Shown here: in pieces, positions 1-8,466 of the stretch
Layout of the letters: each line of letters starts with the position of its first letter
How positions within the stretch are numbered: position 1 is the first letter of the stretch
Origin: Alphaproteobacteria bacterium
Lineage (GTDB): Bacteria > Pseudomonadota > Alphaproteobacteria > TMED109
Direction: 5' to 3'
Length of the DNA: 47,326 bases
Assembly (NCBI GenBank): GCA_021296265.1
Contig: JAGWAT010000008.1
Span: 1-47,326 of the forward strand
The notes under the pieces: generated by a model
What the model was told of the DNA's origin: nothing
The model's input: the letters and a program-made list of their open reading frames with translations, nothing else
Databases searched by the model: none
Translations under genes and position numbers: made by a program

Positions 1-117
1 GGCATCGGATACGACGATGTCAACCCTTCGATATAAGCGCCAAATGTTTCAGTCCATCTGACTTTCCGCAACGAGTGCGATGGCACTTCGTCGAACATTG
101 ATCCAGAATAATTTCGC

Positions 118-144
118 GCCTGGTCAGGACGACCCGACCCAGGC
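118..144 (-). terminator. Possible terminator hairpin after the GH3 gene
   Basis: On the minus strand, 27 bases past the GH3 stop, GCCTGGGTC and GACCAGGC arms pair (8 bp with one bulged base) around a 10-base loop, followed by a mildly T-containing stretch. There is no long T-run, so intrinsic termination is uncertain. Bases 1-117 hold no gene I can support. Confidence 0.35.
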
Positions 145-170
145 TCCCGCAATCATCACGGGGCCACTGA

Positions 171-1709
171 CTAGCCTCGCGGGACCTCTCGCGCCAGTTT
201 GCGCAGCGTTCCCAAGAGTTCCGCGTCGTTGATCACTCGGGGAACCTTGTGTTGCCCTCCAAGCTTCCCGCGATCCCGCATCCATGCAGCAAATCCTCCC
301 GGAGGCAGGACGGCAATCCGCGGCGGATTGAGGCCCCACCCGTCAGCGCGATGGGCCGCGTAGTCCTCATTCAGCCGCATCAGGACCGAGTCGATGGTTG
401 CCGCAAAGTTTCGGGCGCGCGCCCGTTCAACCTCGGCGTCCGCAAATTCGACGACAAAGAGATGGCCTCCTCGTTCACCGCTGCGTTCTGAAAACAGGCT
501 GCCAACGGCGAAGTCGGTCACCGACGTACCGATCGTCCCCGCTGCTTCCGCAACCGCCTGCTCCAGCTCGGCTCCAATGACGTGCTCGCCGAACGCGGAC
601 AGCGTGTAGCTGGTTCGACCTGTCACCACGACCCGCGGCGGGTCGCGTCCGACCAGCGTGACGGTGTCGCCCACCACGTACCGCCACAGGCCCGCTGCGG
701 TCGAGACGACCAAGGCGTAGTTCTCGCCGATCTCGGCGTCACCAATCCAGCGGCAATCGGGTACCCCGGCTCCCACCTCGCTCACCGGAATGAATTCGTA
801 GAAGATCTCGTTGTCGAGGAGAAGGCGCAGGCCATCACCGTCAGCAGCGTCGGCAACTCCGAAGAAGCCTTCGCTCGCCGGATAGACCTCGCGGGTTTCC
901 GCCTTGGTCCCGTCGAGCAACGCTGCAAAGCGATCCCGGTACGGAGCCCAGGCGACGCCGCCGTGCACGAGCAGTTCCAGGTCCGGGTAGACAGGGGCAA
1001 TCCGCCCATCGGCAACACCCGCGATTTCGAGAAGTCGGTCGAAATAGATGAGGAGCCAACTCGGTGTCCCACCGACCGCGCGGATGTCCTCCCGCAGGGA
1101 GCGCCGGGCAAATTGCTCGACCTTCGTCTCCCAGTCCGCGATGCGCTCAAGATGACGCGGTGGAAAGTAACGCACTCCCGCCCAGATCGGTCGAACCGCC
1201 GACGCAATCCCGCTGAGGTCGCCGCTGTACACGCCACGGGCTTGGCACGTCAGGCCCGTGGAACCTCCGAGCATGAAGCAGCGCCCGGCCAGAATTCGAC
1301 TCCCGGGGCGGTTGGCCACGTGATGGGCGAGAAGATCAACGACGGCACGGGTATTGGCGCGGTTGATGGCACGGCTGACCGGGATGAACTTGGTCGTCCC
1401 GCGGGTGGTCCCCGACGACAGGGCAAAGTACGGGATCGTGCCGCTCCAGGTGCAGTCGGCCAAGCGAGGAAACGAATCTTTCCAGTACGTGTCCCAGAAC
1501 GCTTCATAGGTCCGGATCGGAACCCGCTGGCGATAGTCAGTCAACGACCGAATCGCTCCGAAATCGTGATCCCGTCCGAAGCGGGTGCCGCGCGCGCGCT
1601 GGACCAGGGACAGCAGGACGCGCTGCTGGACCGCGGCCGGATTCATGTGCTTGAGCTGACCGAGCCGCCGGTTGGCGTAAGCCCGAAGGATCCAGGTGGC
1701 GTCGTACAC
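171..1709 (-). CDS. GH3 auxin-responsive promoter family protein (acyl-adenylating enzyme)
   Basis: A 512-residue member of the GH3 branch of the adenylate-forming (ANL) superfamily. Plant GH3 enzymes activate a carboxylic acid with ATP and join it to an amino acid; the substrates of bacterial members are mostly unknown. The N-terminus runs through a typical GH3 opening (YANRRLGQLKHMNPAAVQQ), the ATP-binding loop LSSGTTRGTTK lies near residues 97-107, and the later motif GLWRYVVGDTV is the usual nucleotide-contact segment ahead of the C-terminal lid. Length is normal for bacterial GH3. The start is a GTG just after an in-frame stop, with no clear ribosome binding site, so Met22 is an alternative. 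It is cytoplasmic by sequence (no signal peptide). The next gene upstream on the same strand is a penicillin-acylase lipoprotein, a possible functional partner. Confidence 0.88.
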   Translation of the reverse strand: MYDATWILRAYANRRLGQLKHMNPAAVQQRVLLSLVQRARGTRFGRDHDFGAIRSLTDYRQRVPIRTYEAFWDTYWKDSFPRLADCTWSGTIPYFALSSGTTRGTTKFIPVSRAINRANTRAVVDLLAHHVANRPGSRILAGRCFMLGGSTGLTCQARGVYSGDLSGIASAVRPIWAGVRYFPPRHLERIADWETKVEQFARRSLREDIRAVGGTPSWLLIYFDRLLEIAGVADGRIAPVYPDLELLVHGGVAWAPYRDRFAALLDGTKAETREVYPASEGFFGVADAADGDGLRLLLDNEIFYEFIPVSEVGAGVPDCRWIGDAEIGENYALVVSTAAGLWRYVVGDTVTLVGRDPPRVVVTGRTSYTLSAFGEHVIGAELEQAVAEAAGTIGTSVTDFAVGSLFSERSGERGGHLFVVEFADAEVERARARNFAATIDSVLMRLNEDYAAHRADGWGLNPPRIAVLPPGGFAAWMRDRGKLGGQHKVPRVINDAELLGTLRKLAREVPRG

Positions 1710-2064
1710 GGGTCAGACCACGGAGCAGAGTCCGTCGGGCCACGGTCGTCCCGGCAGGCAGGAGTCTGCGCCCCGGGCCAGGGGCAGGCCCGGGAGAAGC
1801 CTGTTCAACCGCACGGAGGCCTGGAAAGCCCGCAGGACCCAGTTCCCCGTCAGCCGGGTGGGCCCGCTTGATCCGTCACCGTGGGTTCCAGGCACTGCAG
1901 TCAGAACACGCCTTCCCGACGCCCCGCGAGCGCCCGCCTGCTTGATCGAATGCGACCGGATGTCGTTCAACACGGTGGGCGCATTGCTCCATCAGCACGG
2001 TCGCGGAAGATCCCACTTGAGGTGAACCCGCACTCCTCGTGCACGAGACAATGAACCATGTGGC
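1710..2064. other. Intergenic region without a recognisable gene
   Basis: This 355-base gap separates the acylase stop from the GH3 start, both minus strand. An 86-codon open frame (1713-1973, minus) resembles nothing I know. A perfect 12-bp palindrome, CTCGTGCACGAG, lies at 2036-2047 just beyond the acylase stop; it could be an operator for the GH3 gene or part of a weak terminator. Confidence 0.4.
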
Positions 2065-4401
2065 CTAGTCTGACGAAACGGCGGCCGGTGCCGCGTCGCG
2101 TCCAGCCCCCTTGTTGTCCAGAACCAGCTTGTGCGGAAAGTGCTCACGGACCGCCTCGAGCGACAACGGCATGCGCACGTAGGTGCCGTCGCGCCACAGC
2201 GGCCACTGGTCGAGCATGGTCGTACTGTTTAGCCATCCGTCCTGACCGCCGAGGAGCACGAAGTAGTTCGCGTCGAGATCGGTGAGATCGGAAATATGGC
2301 GCGCGTTGGCACCGTACCGCACCCGGTGCCGCTGGGAGGAGGAGTCATGTGCGGTCTTCATGAGCGTGTCCGAACTACCCCCGACTCCGTGCTCGGCAAA
2401 GCGGTAGCGTTCTCCGATCAGCGGGGCAGACGCGAGCGGATGCGCCAGTTCCAGTCGGTGCATGTCCGCCCAATCGGTGTAGGCATGCAGCCCGGTGGCC
2501 GCCGCCTCCAGCCCCGCGGCGAGCGCCCCCCGCACGGCCTGGGCACTCGCAGACGTCACGTCGGCCGGCAGCAGGGCAGCCATCCGTCCGACCGCGGCGA
2601 GCTCCACGCCCTTCTCCTCGCCGAACGCGAGCGGATAGAACGCGCGCACGAAGCCGTCCCGGAACTGCTCGAAGCTGACGGCGCCAACGGACTCCGGCCG
2701 GTAGTGCCCGTCCCACTCGCGCATTCTTCGGATCGCCTCCGCGGCATCTCCGGTGACGGCTGCGGTCAGACCAGCAACATCGAGCCGGGCGACAAACAGA
2801 TCACGGAGCGCGACCGCCGAAGCCATCTGCACGTCCCGCTGCAGTGCCATGACGGTTCCCAGGTCGACCGGGGTTTCCGATTCGACCACTTCCGCCATGC
2901 GCCGGACGCGATCGTCGGACGAGAAGAAGAACCCGACCGGCATTCCGGCCGTCGACGGGCGATTGTTCGCTGAAGCCAGGTAGCCGGATTCGGGATTGAG
3001 GCTGAACGGCAGGTCCTCGGCGGACTGCATGGCGTTCCAGTCGACGCCCGCCGCTTCCAGTTCGAGAATCATGTCGCGAGGCGAGGTCGTGCGGAGCGGC
3101 AGCTGGACGGCCATGACCTGCCCGATATTGCCCTGATCGTCCGCGTACAACATGTTCTGTCCAGGCACTGCAAAGCCTTCGAACGCGGCCCGGAACTCAG
3201 TAAATTCGCGCGCCCGGCTAGCCGCCAGCATCGAGCCGATCTCGTCACTCGCCCGATGACCCGTCCAGCGCAGCGCAATCGGCGGGAGATCGTACTCGGA
3301 CAAAATCGGGACCTCGGAGAGCACCGGGCCATGGGGCGTTTCCCGAACGGTGATCTCTTCGTCGAACCACCACCGCACCGCGATCCGCTCTTGCCGTTCG
3401 GAGATCTCCGACGCCGGCAGCCCGCTGACGTCGAGAAGATCGCTCGAGGCCGCCCGCATGTTGGTGCCCCCCCAGGCGATGTGCGGATTGCGCCCGATGG
3501 CGAAGATCGGCAGTCCGGGCCCCATGAGCCCGACCACGTGATACGACGGCGACTTCACCCCCGCGATCAGCCACACGTTGGGCACCAGGATGCCGAGGTG
3601 TGGATCGTTCGCGATGATGCTCCCTCCCGTTGACGTACGCACCGGCCCAAGTGCCAGGCTGTTGCTGCCGGATCGTCCGAGGCCACCCAGCAATTCGTGC
3701 AGGCCGGCGGTCTTCGCGTCCCCGTCAAAGCTGGGCAGCGACGCACTGCCGTGCCGAACCAGTCGCGCCCACAACTCCGGCCAGTCCGACCGGTCCCGTA
3801 GCGGCAGCAGGCTCGCCCACACCAGCCAATTGACGTCGGTGCCCGCCAAACGCCCGATCGTCAGCACATCCGCGACAGTCCAGGGTTCCCGCGACAACCC
3901 CAGGACCCGAAACTCATGCGGCAGCTCTCCGGCGATCGCCAGATAGTGGTTGATGCCGTCGACGAACCGCTGGGTCCAGCGCCTGGATCGGTCATCCATT
4001 TGCCGCTCGATTTCCGCCGCTGCGCGCGAGAAGGAAAGGGTCCTGAGTCCTCGATCGACATCGAGACCAATGGGGCCGACCATTTCAGACAGGCGGCCTT
4101 GGGCCAGCATCCGCACCAAGCCCATTTGCCCCAGCCGAAGGTGCGCATGCACGAGGCCGAGCGCAAAGGCCGCGTCGTCGTCACTGTCCGCCTCCACGAA
4201 CGGGATCTGGTGTTCGTTCCAGTAGATGTTGACGCGGTGCTCCAGCGGGAGAGATCGTATGGGAAACGCAGCCAGACGATCGGCCAGGCTGGCCGGTTTC
4301 GGCATGGGCGCGAGCACCGTGCAGCCTGCCATGCAGCCGCCGGCAACCGCGAGGCCGAGCAGACGGGCAGCTCGGGATGCCATGCCGGTGTATCCGGCCA
4401 T
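2065..4401 (-). CDS. Penicillin acylase family lipoprotein (Ntn-hydrolase amidase)
   Basis: A 778-residue penicillin/acyl-homoserine-lactone acylase family protein. These enzymes are made as a precursor, exported, and cut by themselves so that a Ser becomes the N-terminal nucleophile of the beta chain, which hydrolyses N-acyl amide bonds. The N-terminus has a short basic stretch, a hydrophobic segment and a lipobox-like MAGC ending at Cys27, which suggests a periplasm-facing lipoprotein. The predicted autocleavage point is GRSGSN, with Ser246 as nucleophile and Asn247 next to it. Downstream ANDPHLG and the GRNPHIAWGGTN stretch are family landmarks. Length matches the family (about 750-800). 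Met7 is an alternative start, but Met1 has an AGGT element upstream. Substrate cannot be read from sequence: quorum-signal N-acyl amides or amino-acid conjugates are both possible. It is divergent from the PhyH gene. Confidence 0.88.
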   Translation of the reverse strand: MAGYTGMASRAARLLGLAVAGGCMAGCTVLAPMPKPASLADRLAAFPIRSLPLEHRVNIYWNEHQIPFVEADSDDDAAFALGLVHAHLRLGQMGLVRMLAQGRLSEMVGPIGLDVDRGLRTLSFSRAAAEIERQMDDRSRRWTQRFVDGINHYLAIAGELPHEFRVLGLSREPWTVADVLTIGRLAGTDVNWLVWASLLPLRDRSDWPELWARLVRHGSASLPSFDGDAKTAGLHELLGGLGRSGSNSLALGPVRTSTGGSIIANDPHLGILVPNVWLIAGVKSPSYHVVGLMGPGLPIFAIGRNPHIAWGGTNMRAASSDLLDVSGLPASEISERQERIAVRWWFDEEITVRETPHGPVLSEVPILSEYDLPPIALRWTGHRASDEIGSMLAASRAREFTEFRAAFEGFAVPGQNMLYADDQGNIGQVMAVQLPLRTTSPRDMILELEAAGVDWNAMQSAEDLPFSLNPESGYLASANNRPSTAGMPVGFFFSSDDRVRRMAEVVESETPVDLGTVMALQRDVQMASAVALRDLFVARLDVAGLTAAVTGDAAEAIRRMREWDGHYRPESVGAVSFEQFRDGFVRAFYPLAFGEEKGVELAAVGRMAALLPADVTSASAQAVRGALAAGLEAAATGLHAYTDWADMHRLELAHPLASAPLIGERYRFAEHGVGGSSDTLMKTAHDSSSQRHRVRYGANARHISDLTDLDANYFVLLGGQDGWLNSTTMLDQWPLWRDGTYVRMPLSLEAVREHFPHKLVLDNKGAGRDAAPAAVSSD

Positions 4402-4544
4402 CAGCGACCTATTTCCATCGGTGCTCGTCCTTCCCCGTCAGTGGGCGCGCGAGACTTAACTTGGCCTCGGTGTGGCACCCGTGTACATGAGGGTCTAAGG
4501 CGGAAACCGGTGCGCCGGAACTGGAGGGTTTCTAACCAGGACCC

Positions 4545-5450
4545 ATGCACGATTGTATCGCACAGGGAGAGCCGGTCCCCCGCTCGATGATCGGCGAGTT
4601 CGTCGATTCGAGTGCACTGTTTCCCGACTCCGCCGCGCTCCACCGACGGCTGCATGACGACGGCTACCTGTTTCTCCGGGGCCTCCACGATGTCGACGCG
4701 GTGCTCGCGGCCAGACAGGAGGTGTTCGCGCGGCTGGAAGCGGTCGGGGAGGTCGCGAGCCCGGCACGGGACGGTATTTTCACCGGAGCCAGCCATCGCC
4801 GTGAGCGGGAGCCTGATCTCGGGGCGTTCTGGAAGTCCGTGTCCGAAGGTCCGTGCCTGCGCGCAGTGACGCATGGCCCCAGGATCCGCCAGATCATCGG
4901 TACCGTGTTTGGCGAACCCGCGGTGCCGCACGACTACGTATTCCTGCGCCCCGCTCCCGTGGGGAGGTCCACCGGGCCGCACTGCGACTACCCCTTCTTC
5001 GCGCGGACCACCGAGAACGTCGTCACCGTGTGGACGGCACTTGGACCGATTCCGCTTTGCGAGGGCCCGCTGACGGTCGTGGCGGGCTCGCACCGTTTCG
5101 ACGACCTGGTCGAAGCCACACGCGGGTTCGACTTGGCAAGCATTTCCGATCGCCAAGCCACACGGCCGGAAAACCACGTGGCCTTCGCACGCTCACGGAA
5201 CACGCGGCTCCTGAGTGCGGAATTCGGCCCCGGCGACATTCTCGTCTTCGGCATGTTCACGTGGCATGGCTCGCTTGACAACCACTCACCGGTGGGCCGC
5301 CTCCGGCTCTCCAGTGATGTCCGGTTCCAGCCGGTGAGCGAACCCAGAGACCCACGCTATTTCGGTGCTGACCCCGGTGGCACGACCGGTGTCGGCTACG
5401 GAGAACTCAACGGGGCAAAGCCGCTCACGGAACCTTGGCACATCCGCTGA
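4545..5450 (+). CDS. Phytanoyl-CoA dioxygenase (PhyH) family protein
   Basis: A 301-residue Fe(II)/2-oxoglutarate-dependent oxygenase of the PhyH family, which hydroxylates small organic substrates using 2-oxoglutarate and oxygen. The iron-binding triad is visible: His146 and Asp148 in GPHCDYPFF, and His241 in FTWHGSLDNHS. Arg252 or Arg254 in GRLRLSSDVRF is in the place of the 2-oxoglutarate-binding Arg. LTVVAGSHR near residues 176-184 is a further family landmark. Length is normal and no signal peptide is seen. The gene stands alone on the plus strand between two minus-strand units, with a 143-base divergent promoter region shared with the acylase gene. The bacterial PhyH family is functionally broad (ectoine, halogenation, natural products), so no substrate is assigned. 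Confidence 0.85.
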   Translation: MHDCIAQGEPVPRSMIGEFVDSSALFPDSAALHRRLHDDGYLFLRGLHDVDAVLAARQEVFARLEAVGEVASPARDGIFTGASHRREREPDLGAFWKSVSEGPCLRAVTHGPRIRQIIGTVFGEPAVPHDYVFLRPAPVGRSTGPHCDYPFFARTTENVVTVWTALGPIPLCEGPLTVVAGSHRFDDLVEATRGFDLASISDRQATRPENHVAFARSRNTRLLSAEFGPGDILVFGMFTWHGSLDNHSPVGRLRLSSDVRFQPVSEPRDPRYFGADPGGTTGVGYGELNGAKPLTEPWHIR

Positions 5451-5511
5451 ACTGTCCCGCTATCAAGGCGTCACGCGCCGGCGGTTACGGCCGCTGGTCC
5501 CGCGACCTGTG

Positions 5512-6288
5512 TCAGCCCCAGGGCCCTGGCCGCCAGGGAGGCCGTCCGCGGCCAGAGGAGCGGCGAAACCGGATGTCGATCGGGCGTGTTCGGGCCTCCT
5601 CGCTTCTCGGCCCGCCATCGGCCAGCCATGCAACGCCTCGACGCTTGAAGACGCCAATCAGCAACATACCGGCAACGAACCCACCGACATGGGCCACGAA
5701 CGCTACCCCCGGGGAGCCTGGCGGAGTCAGCGCCGCCTGCACGGCCTGCCCTCCGAACCAGAGCCCGAGCAGCACCCAGGCACGAAGACGGATGATCGTG
5801 ACAAAAATGCCGAGAAACACCAGGGTGGACACACGTGCGCGCGGGAACAGCAGCAGGTACGCTCCCAACACTCCCGACACAGCTCCACTCGCGCCAATCA
5901 TCGGTATCTCTGAGAGCGGCGCACTCGCGACCTGGGCGAGCGCCGCCCCGACACCGCACAGCAGGTAGAACACCAGGAACTTGACGTGGCCTGAGGAATC
6001 TTCGATGTTGTTCCCGAAGATCCATAGAAACAGCATGTTGCCGCCGAGATGCATCCAACCCCCGTGCAGGAACATCGACGTGAATACCGTGATCAGCGGA
6101 TCGATGCCCCCGGGGATGAACGGACCCGCGCCCAGCAGGTGCGCCGGGATCAGCCCGAAATACCAAACGATCTCGTCCTGATGTGGCTGCGAGGCCTGCC
6201 AAAGAAAGGTAAGGACACAGACCACGATAAGCCCGACCGTGACGTAGGGCCGGTGCCGTGTGGGGTTGTCATCCCGAAGCGGGAACAT
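5512..6288 (-). CDS. Rhomboid family intramembrane serine protease
   Basis: A 258-residue polytopic membrane protease that cleaves transmembrane substrates within the bilayer. The catalytic Ser134 lies in GASGAVSG and the catalytic His200 in AHVGGF. The L1/TM2 signature with His75, His80 and Asn84 (FLHGGWMHLGGNM) is intact. About six hydrophobic segments span residues 14-212, followed by a basic cytosolic tail. The N-terminal MFPLRDDNPT is typical of this subgroup. Its start codon lies 20 bases inside the upstream acyl-CoA synthetase gene, so translation is probably coupled. It is the last gene of the run that starts with bfr. The physiological substrate is unknown. Confidence 0.92.
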   Translation of the reverse strand: MFPLRDDNPTRHRPYVTVGLIVVCVLTFLWQASQPHQDEIVWYFGLIPAHLLGAGPFIPGGIDPLITVFTSMFLHGGWMHLGGNMLFLWIFGNNIEDSSGHVKFLVFYLLCGVGAALAQVASAPLSEIPMIGASGAVSGVLGAYLLLFPRARVSTLVFLGIFVTIIRLRAWVLLGLWFGGQAVQAALTPPGSPGVAFVAHVGGFVAGMLLIGVFKRRGVAWLADGGPRSEEARTRPIDIRFRRSSGRGRPPWRPGPWG

Positions 6289-8413
6289 CGGGATTCAGAA
6301 TCGCCAGGACGTCGCCGGCCACGACGCCGTCGCCGTCGGCCGCCACGAAGAGCGGGTTGACCTCGATTTCGGCAATCTGCGGAAACGCAGCCGCCATCGC
6401 TGACAGGGCCGACAGAGCCGCCGCCGCCGCCTGCACGTCGCTCGGCGTGCCGGTTCGGGCACCGTCCAGCAGCGGAAAGGTTCGCAGCGAGTGAATCATG
6501 ACCTTGGCCTGATCTACGGTGACCGGAGCAGGCATCAACGCGACGTCGTCCAAGACCTCGGCCGCCGTCCCGCCCGCCCCGACCAGGGCAACGGGGCCGA
6601 ACGCCGGGTCGTGGCGGACGCCGAGCAGCAGTTCCGTGGCTTTGGGTACCATGCGGTGCACTGCGACCCCGTCGATCACGGCATCCGGCCGGTGCTTTCG
6701 GACTGCAGCCAGAATCCGATCGTACGCTTCGCGGACCCGGTCCGCCCCCTCAAGATCCAGCGCGACCGCCCCGACTTCCGTCTTGTGGGGAAGGTCGGGA
6801 CTCTCGACCTTGAGCACCGTCGGTCCCTCCACCTGCCCGGCAATGCGCACCGCTGCGGCCGAGTCTTCCGCCAGGGCGATCCGGCCGACGGGAATGTCGA
6901 GAGCCGCGATCAGTTGCATGCCTTCCCCTTCCGACAGCGTCGTCCGGTCGGCTCGGGAAGCCACGAGACCGGCCAATTGCGCCCTTGCTGCCGTCGCCAG
7001 TTGCGGCGCGGTCTTCTCGGGCGGCGGGCGGCGGAACAATGAACGTAGGGCCCGGATGGCCCGCTCAGGTGTCCCGAACACGGGCACGCCGTGGTCGGCC
7101 AGATAGCTGGTGAACTCGGCGGCAGTGTGCGGACAGGAAAAGACAAACGGCTTCGGCGAGCTCGCCGCCGCTGCCAAGATGGCTTCCGCAAAGTCCATCG
7201 TCTTGGGTCGATACATCCCGAAAATGGCAAGAACGCCCTCGACGCTCGGGTCGGATAGCAGGGCCTCGAGGTACCGCGGCAGGACGTGCGGCTCTTCCAG
7301 GTGCTGTAGCGCCAAGTCGACCGGATTCACGGGATGGATGAACGGAGGCAGGTGCTCGCGAAGCCTCGACCGCGTGGCCGGGCTGAATTCAGCGAGGGCC
7401 AGGCCCGATTGCCTGACCTTGTCCGCGACCAGGACGCCGAGCCCGCCGGAGTTGCCGAAGACGGCGACCCGCGGCGACCCGTCGCCTGCCGGCGCAACTG
7501 CGGGCGCACGGACCGCGGTCTCGATCAGGTCGAAGAACTCCTCCAGCCCGTCCGCCTCGATCACGCCGTTCGCACCGAAGATCGAACGGTACACCCGGTA
7601 GTCGCCGGCCAACGAGCCGGTGTGGGACCGCGCCGCGCGCGCCGATTCCTCGGACCTCCCCACCTTCAGGATGACCACCCGCTTGCCGGCGGCGCGGGCC
7701 ATCGCCAGTGCGTGGCTCAGCTTTCGCCCGTCGCGCGCACCCTCCATGTAGGAAGCGATCACCTTGATGGCCGGGTCACCAGCGTAGTGCGCGATCACGT
7801 CGGCAATCTCGATTCCCGCTTCGTTTCCCACGCTGACCAGGGTGCCCACACCCAACCGCCGCTCGACCTGTTCGACGATTGCGAGGCTGACGAACATGCC
7901 GGACTGGCTGACAAAGCCCACCGAGCCTGCCGGGAGCTCGCCGACCTGCAGCGAGGAGGCGAAACTCGCCATCAGCCCCGAATGGCGATTTACGACACCG
8001 ATGCTGTTGGGCCCGCACAGGACCATTCCGTGCGCCTCTGCGATCTCGATCAGTTCCCGCTCAAGGTGGGCGCCTGACACCCCCACCTCACGGAATCCGG
8101 CGGTAAACATCACCGCCGCCGGAATCCCGCGCGTCGCGCAGGCCCGGAGCGCTTCCGTGGCCAACGACACGCGAACGGTGATAACGGCGAGATCCGGAGT
8201 CTCCGGGAGGTCGGCCACAGACGCATAACAAGGCCTGCCGTCGATCTCGGTGCGGCGCGGATTGACCGCGTAAATCGGCCCCCGAAAGCCGCCGGCAATC
8301 GAGAACGGAATCGGCCGCCCGCCTGCCCGGTGAGGCTCGGGAACCGCTCCGATCACGGCCATGGACCGCGGCGCCAACAACGGTGCAAGGTCCGGAAACT
8401 CGTACGTGCTCAT
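6269..8413 (-). CDS. Acetate--CoA ligase (ADP-forming)-type acyl-CoA synthetase, fused alpha and beta
   Basis: An NDP-forming acyl-CoA synthetase that interconverts an acyl-CoA, ADP and phosphate with the free acid, CoA and ATP. From the chosen start it has 714 residues: a CoA-binding Rossmann domain (LLAPRSMAVIGA near the start), a succinyl-CoA-ligase-like flavodoxin region carrying the phospho-His motif RSHTGSLAGDY, and a C-terminal ATP-grasp beta-like part (KVESPDLPHKTEVGAV, EIEVNPLFV). The frame is open to 8542, but I prefer the ATG at 8413 because homologues begin close to the CoA-binding domain. The longer form would overlap recD2 by 76 bases. Substrate could be acetyl-, propionyl- or aryl-CoA; sequence alone does not say. 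Confidence 0.88.
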   Translation of the reverse strand: MSTYEFPDLAPLLAPRSMAVIGAVPEPHRAGGRPIPFSIAGGFRGPIYAVNPRRTEIDGRPCYASVADLPETPDLAVITVRVSLATEALRACATRGIPAAVMFTAGFREVGVSGAHLERELIEIAEAHGMVLCGPNSIGVVNRHSGLMASFASSLQVGELPAGSVGFVSQSGMFVSLAIVEQVERRLGVGTLVSVGNEAGIEIADVIAHYAGDPAIKVIASYMEGARDGRKLSHALAMARAAGKRVVILKVGRSEESARAARSHTGSLAGDYRVYRSIFGANGVIEADGLEEFFDLIETAVRAPAVAPAGDGSPRVAVFGNSGGLGVLVADKVRQSGLALAEFSPATRSRLREHLPPFIHPVNPVDLALQHLEEPHVLPRYLEALLSDPSVEGVLAIFGMYRPKTMDFAEAILAAAASSPKPFVFSCPHTAAEFTSYLADHGVPVFGTPERAIRALRSLFRRPPPEKTAPQLATAARAQLAGLVASRADRTTLSEGEGMQLIAALDIPVGRIALAEDSAAAVRIAGQVEGPTVLKVESPDLPHKTEVGAVALDLEGADRVREAYDRILAAVRKHRPDAVIDGVAVHRMVPKATELLLGVRHDPAFGPVALVGAGGTAAEVLDDVALMPAPVTVDQAKVMIHSLRTFPLLDGARTGTPSDVQAAAAALSALSAMAAAFPQIAEIEVNPLFVAADGDGVVAGDVLAILNPDVPASG

Positions 8414-8466
8414 GTCAGTGCTGTCCCGAAGGGTGTCCCGCGCGCTGCGATCGGATTCCGCGATGG

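Noticed and set aside
582-1871. 429-codon plus-strand open frame
   Set aside because: Antisense shadow of the GH3 gene; Arg/Gly/Pro-rich and matches no family, as expected from high third-position GC.
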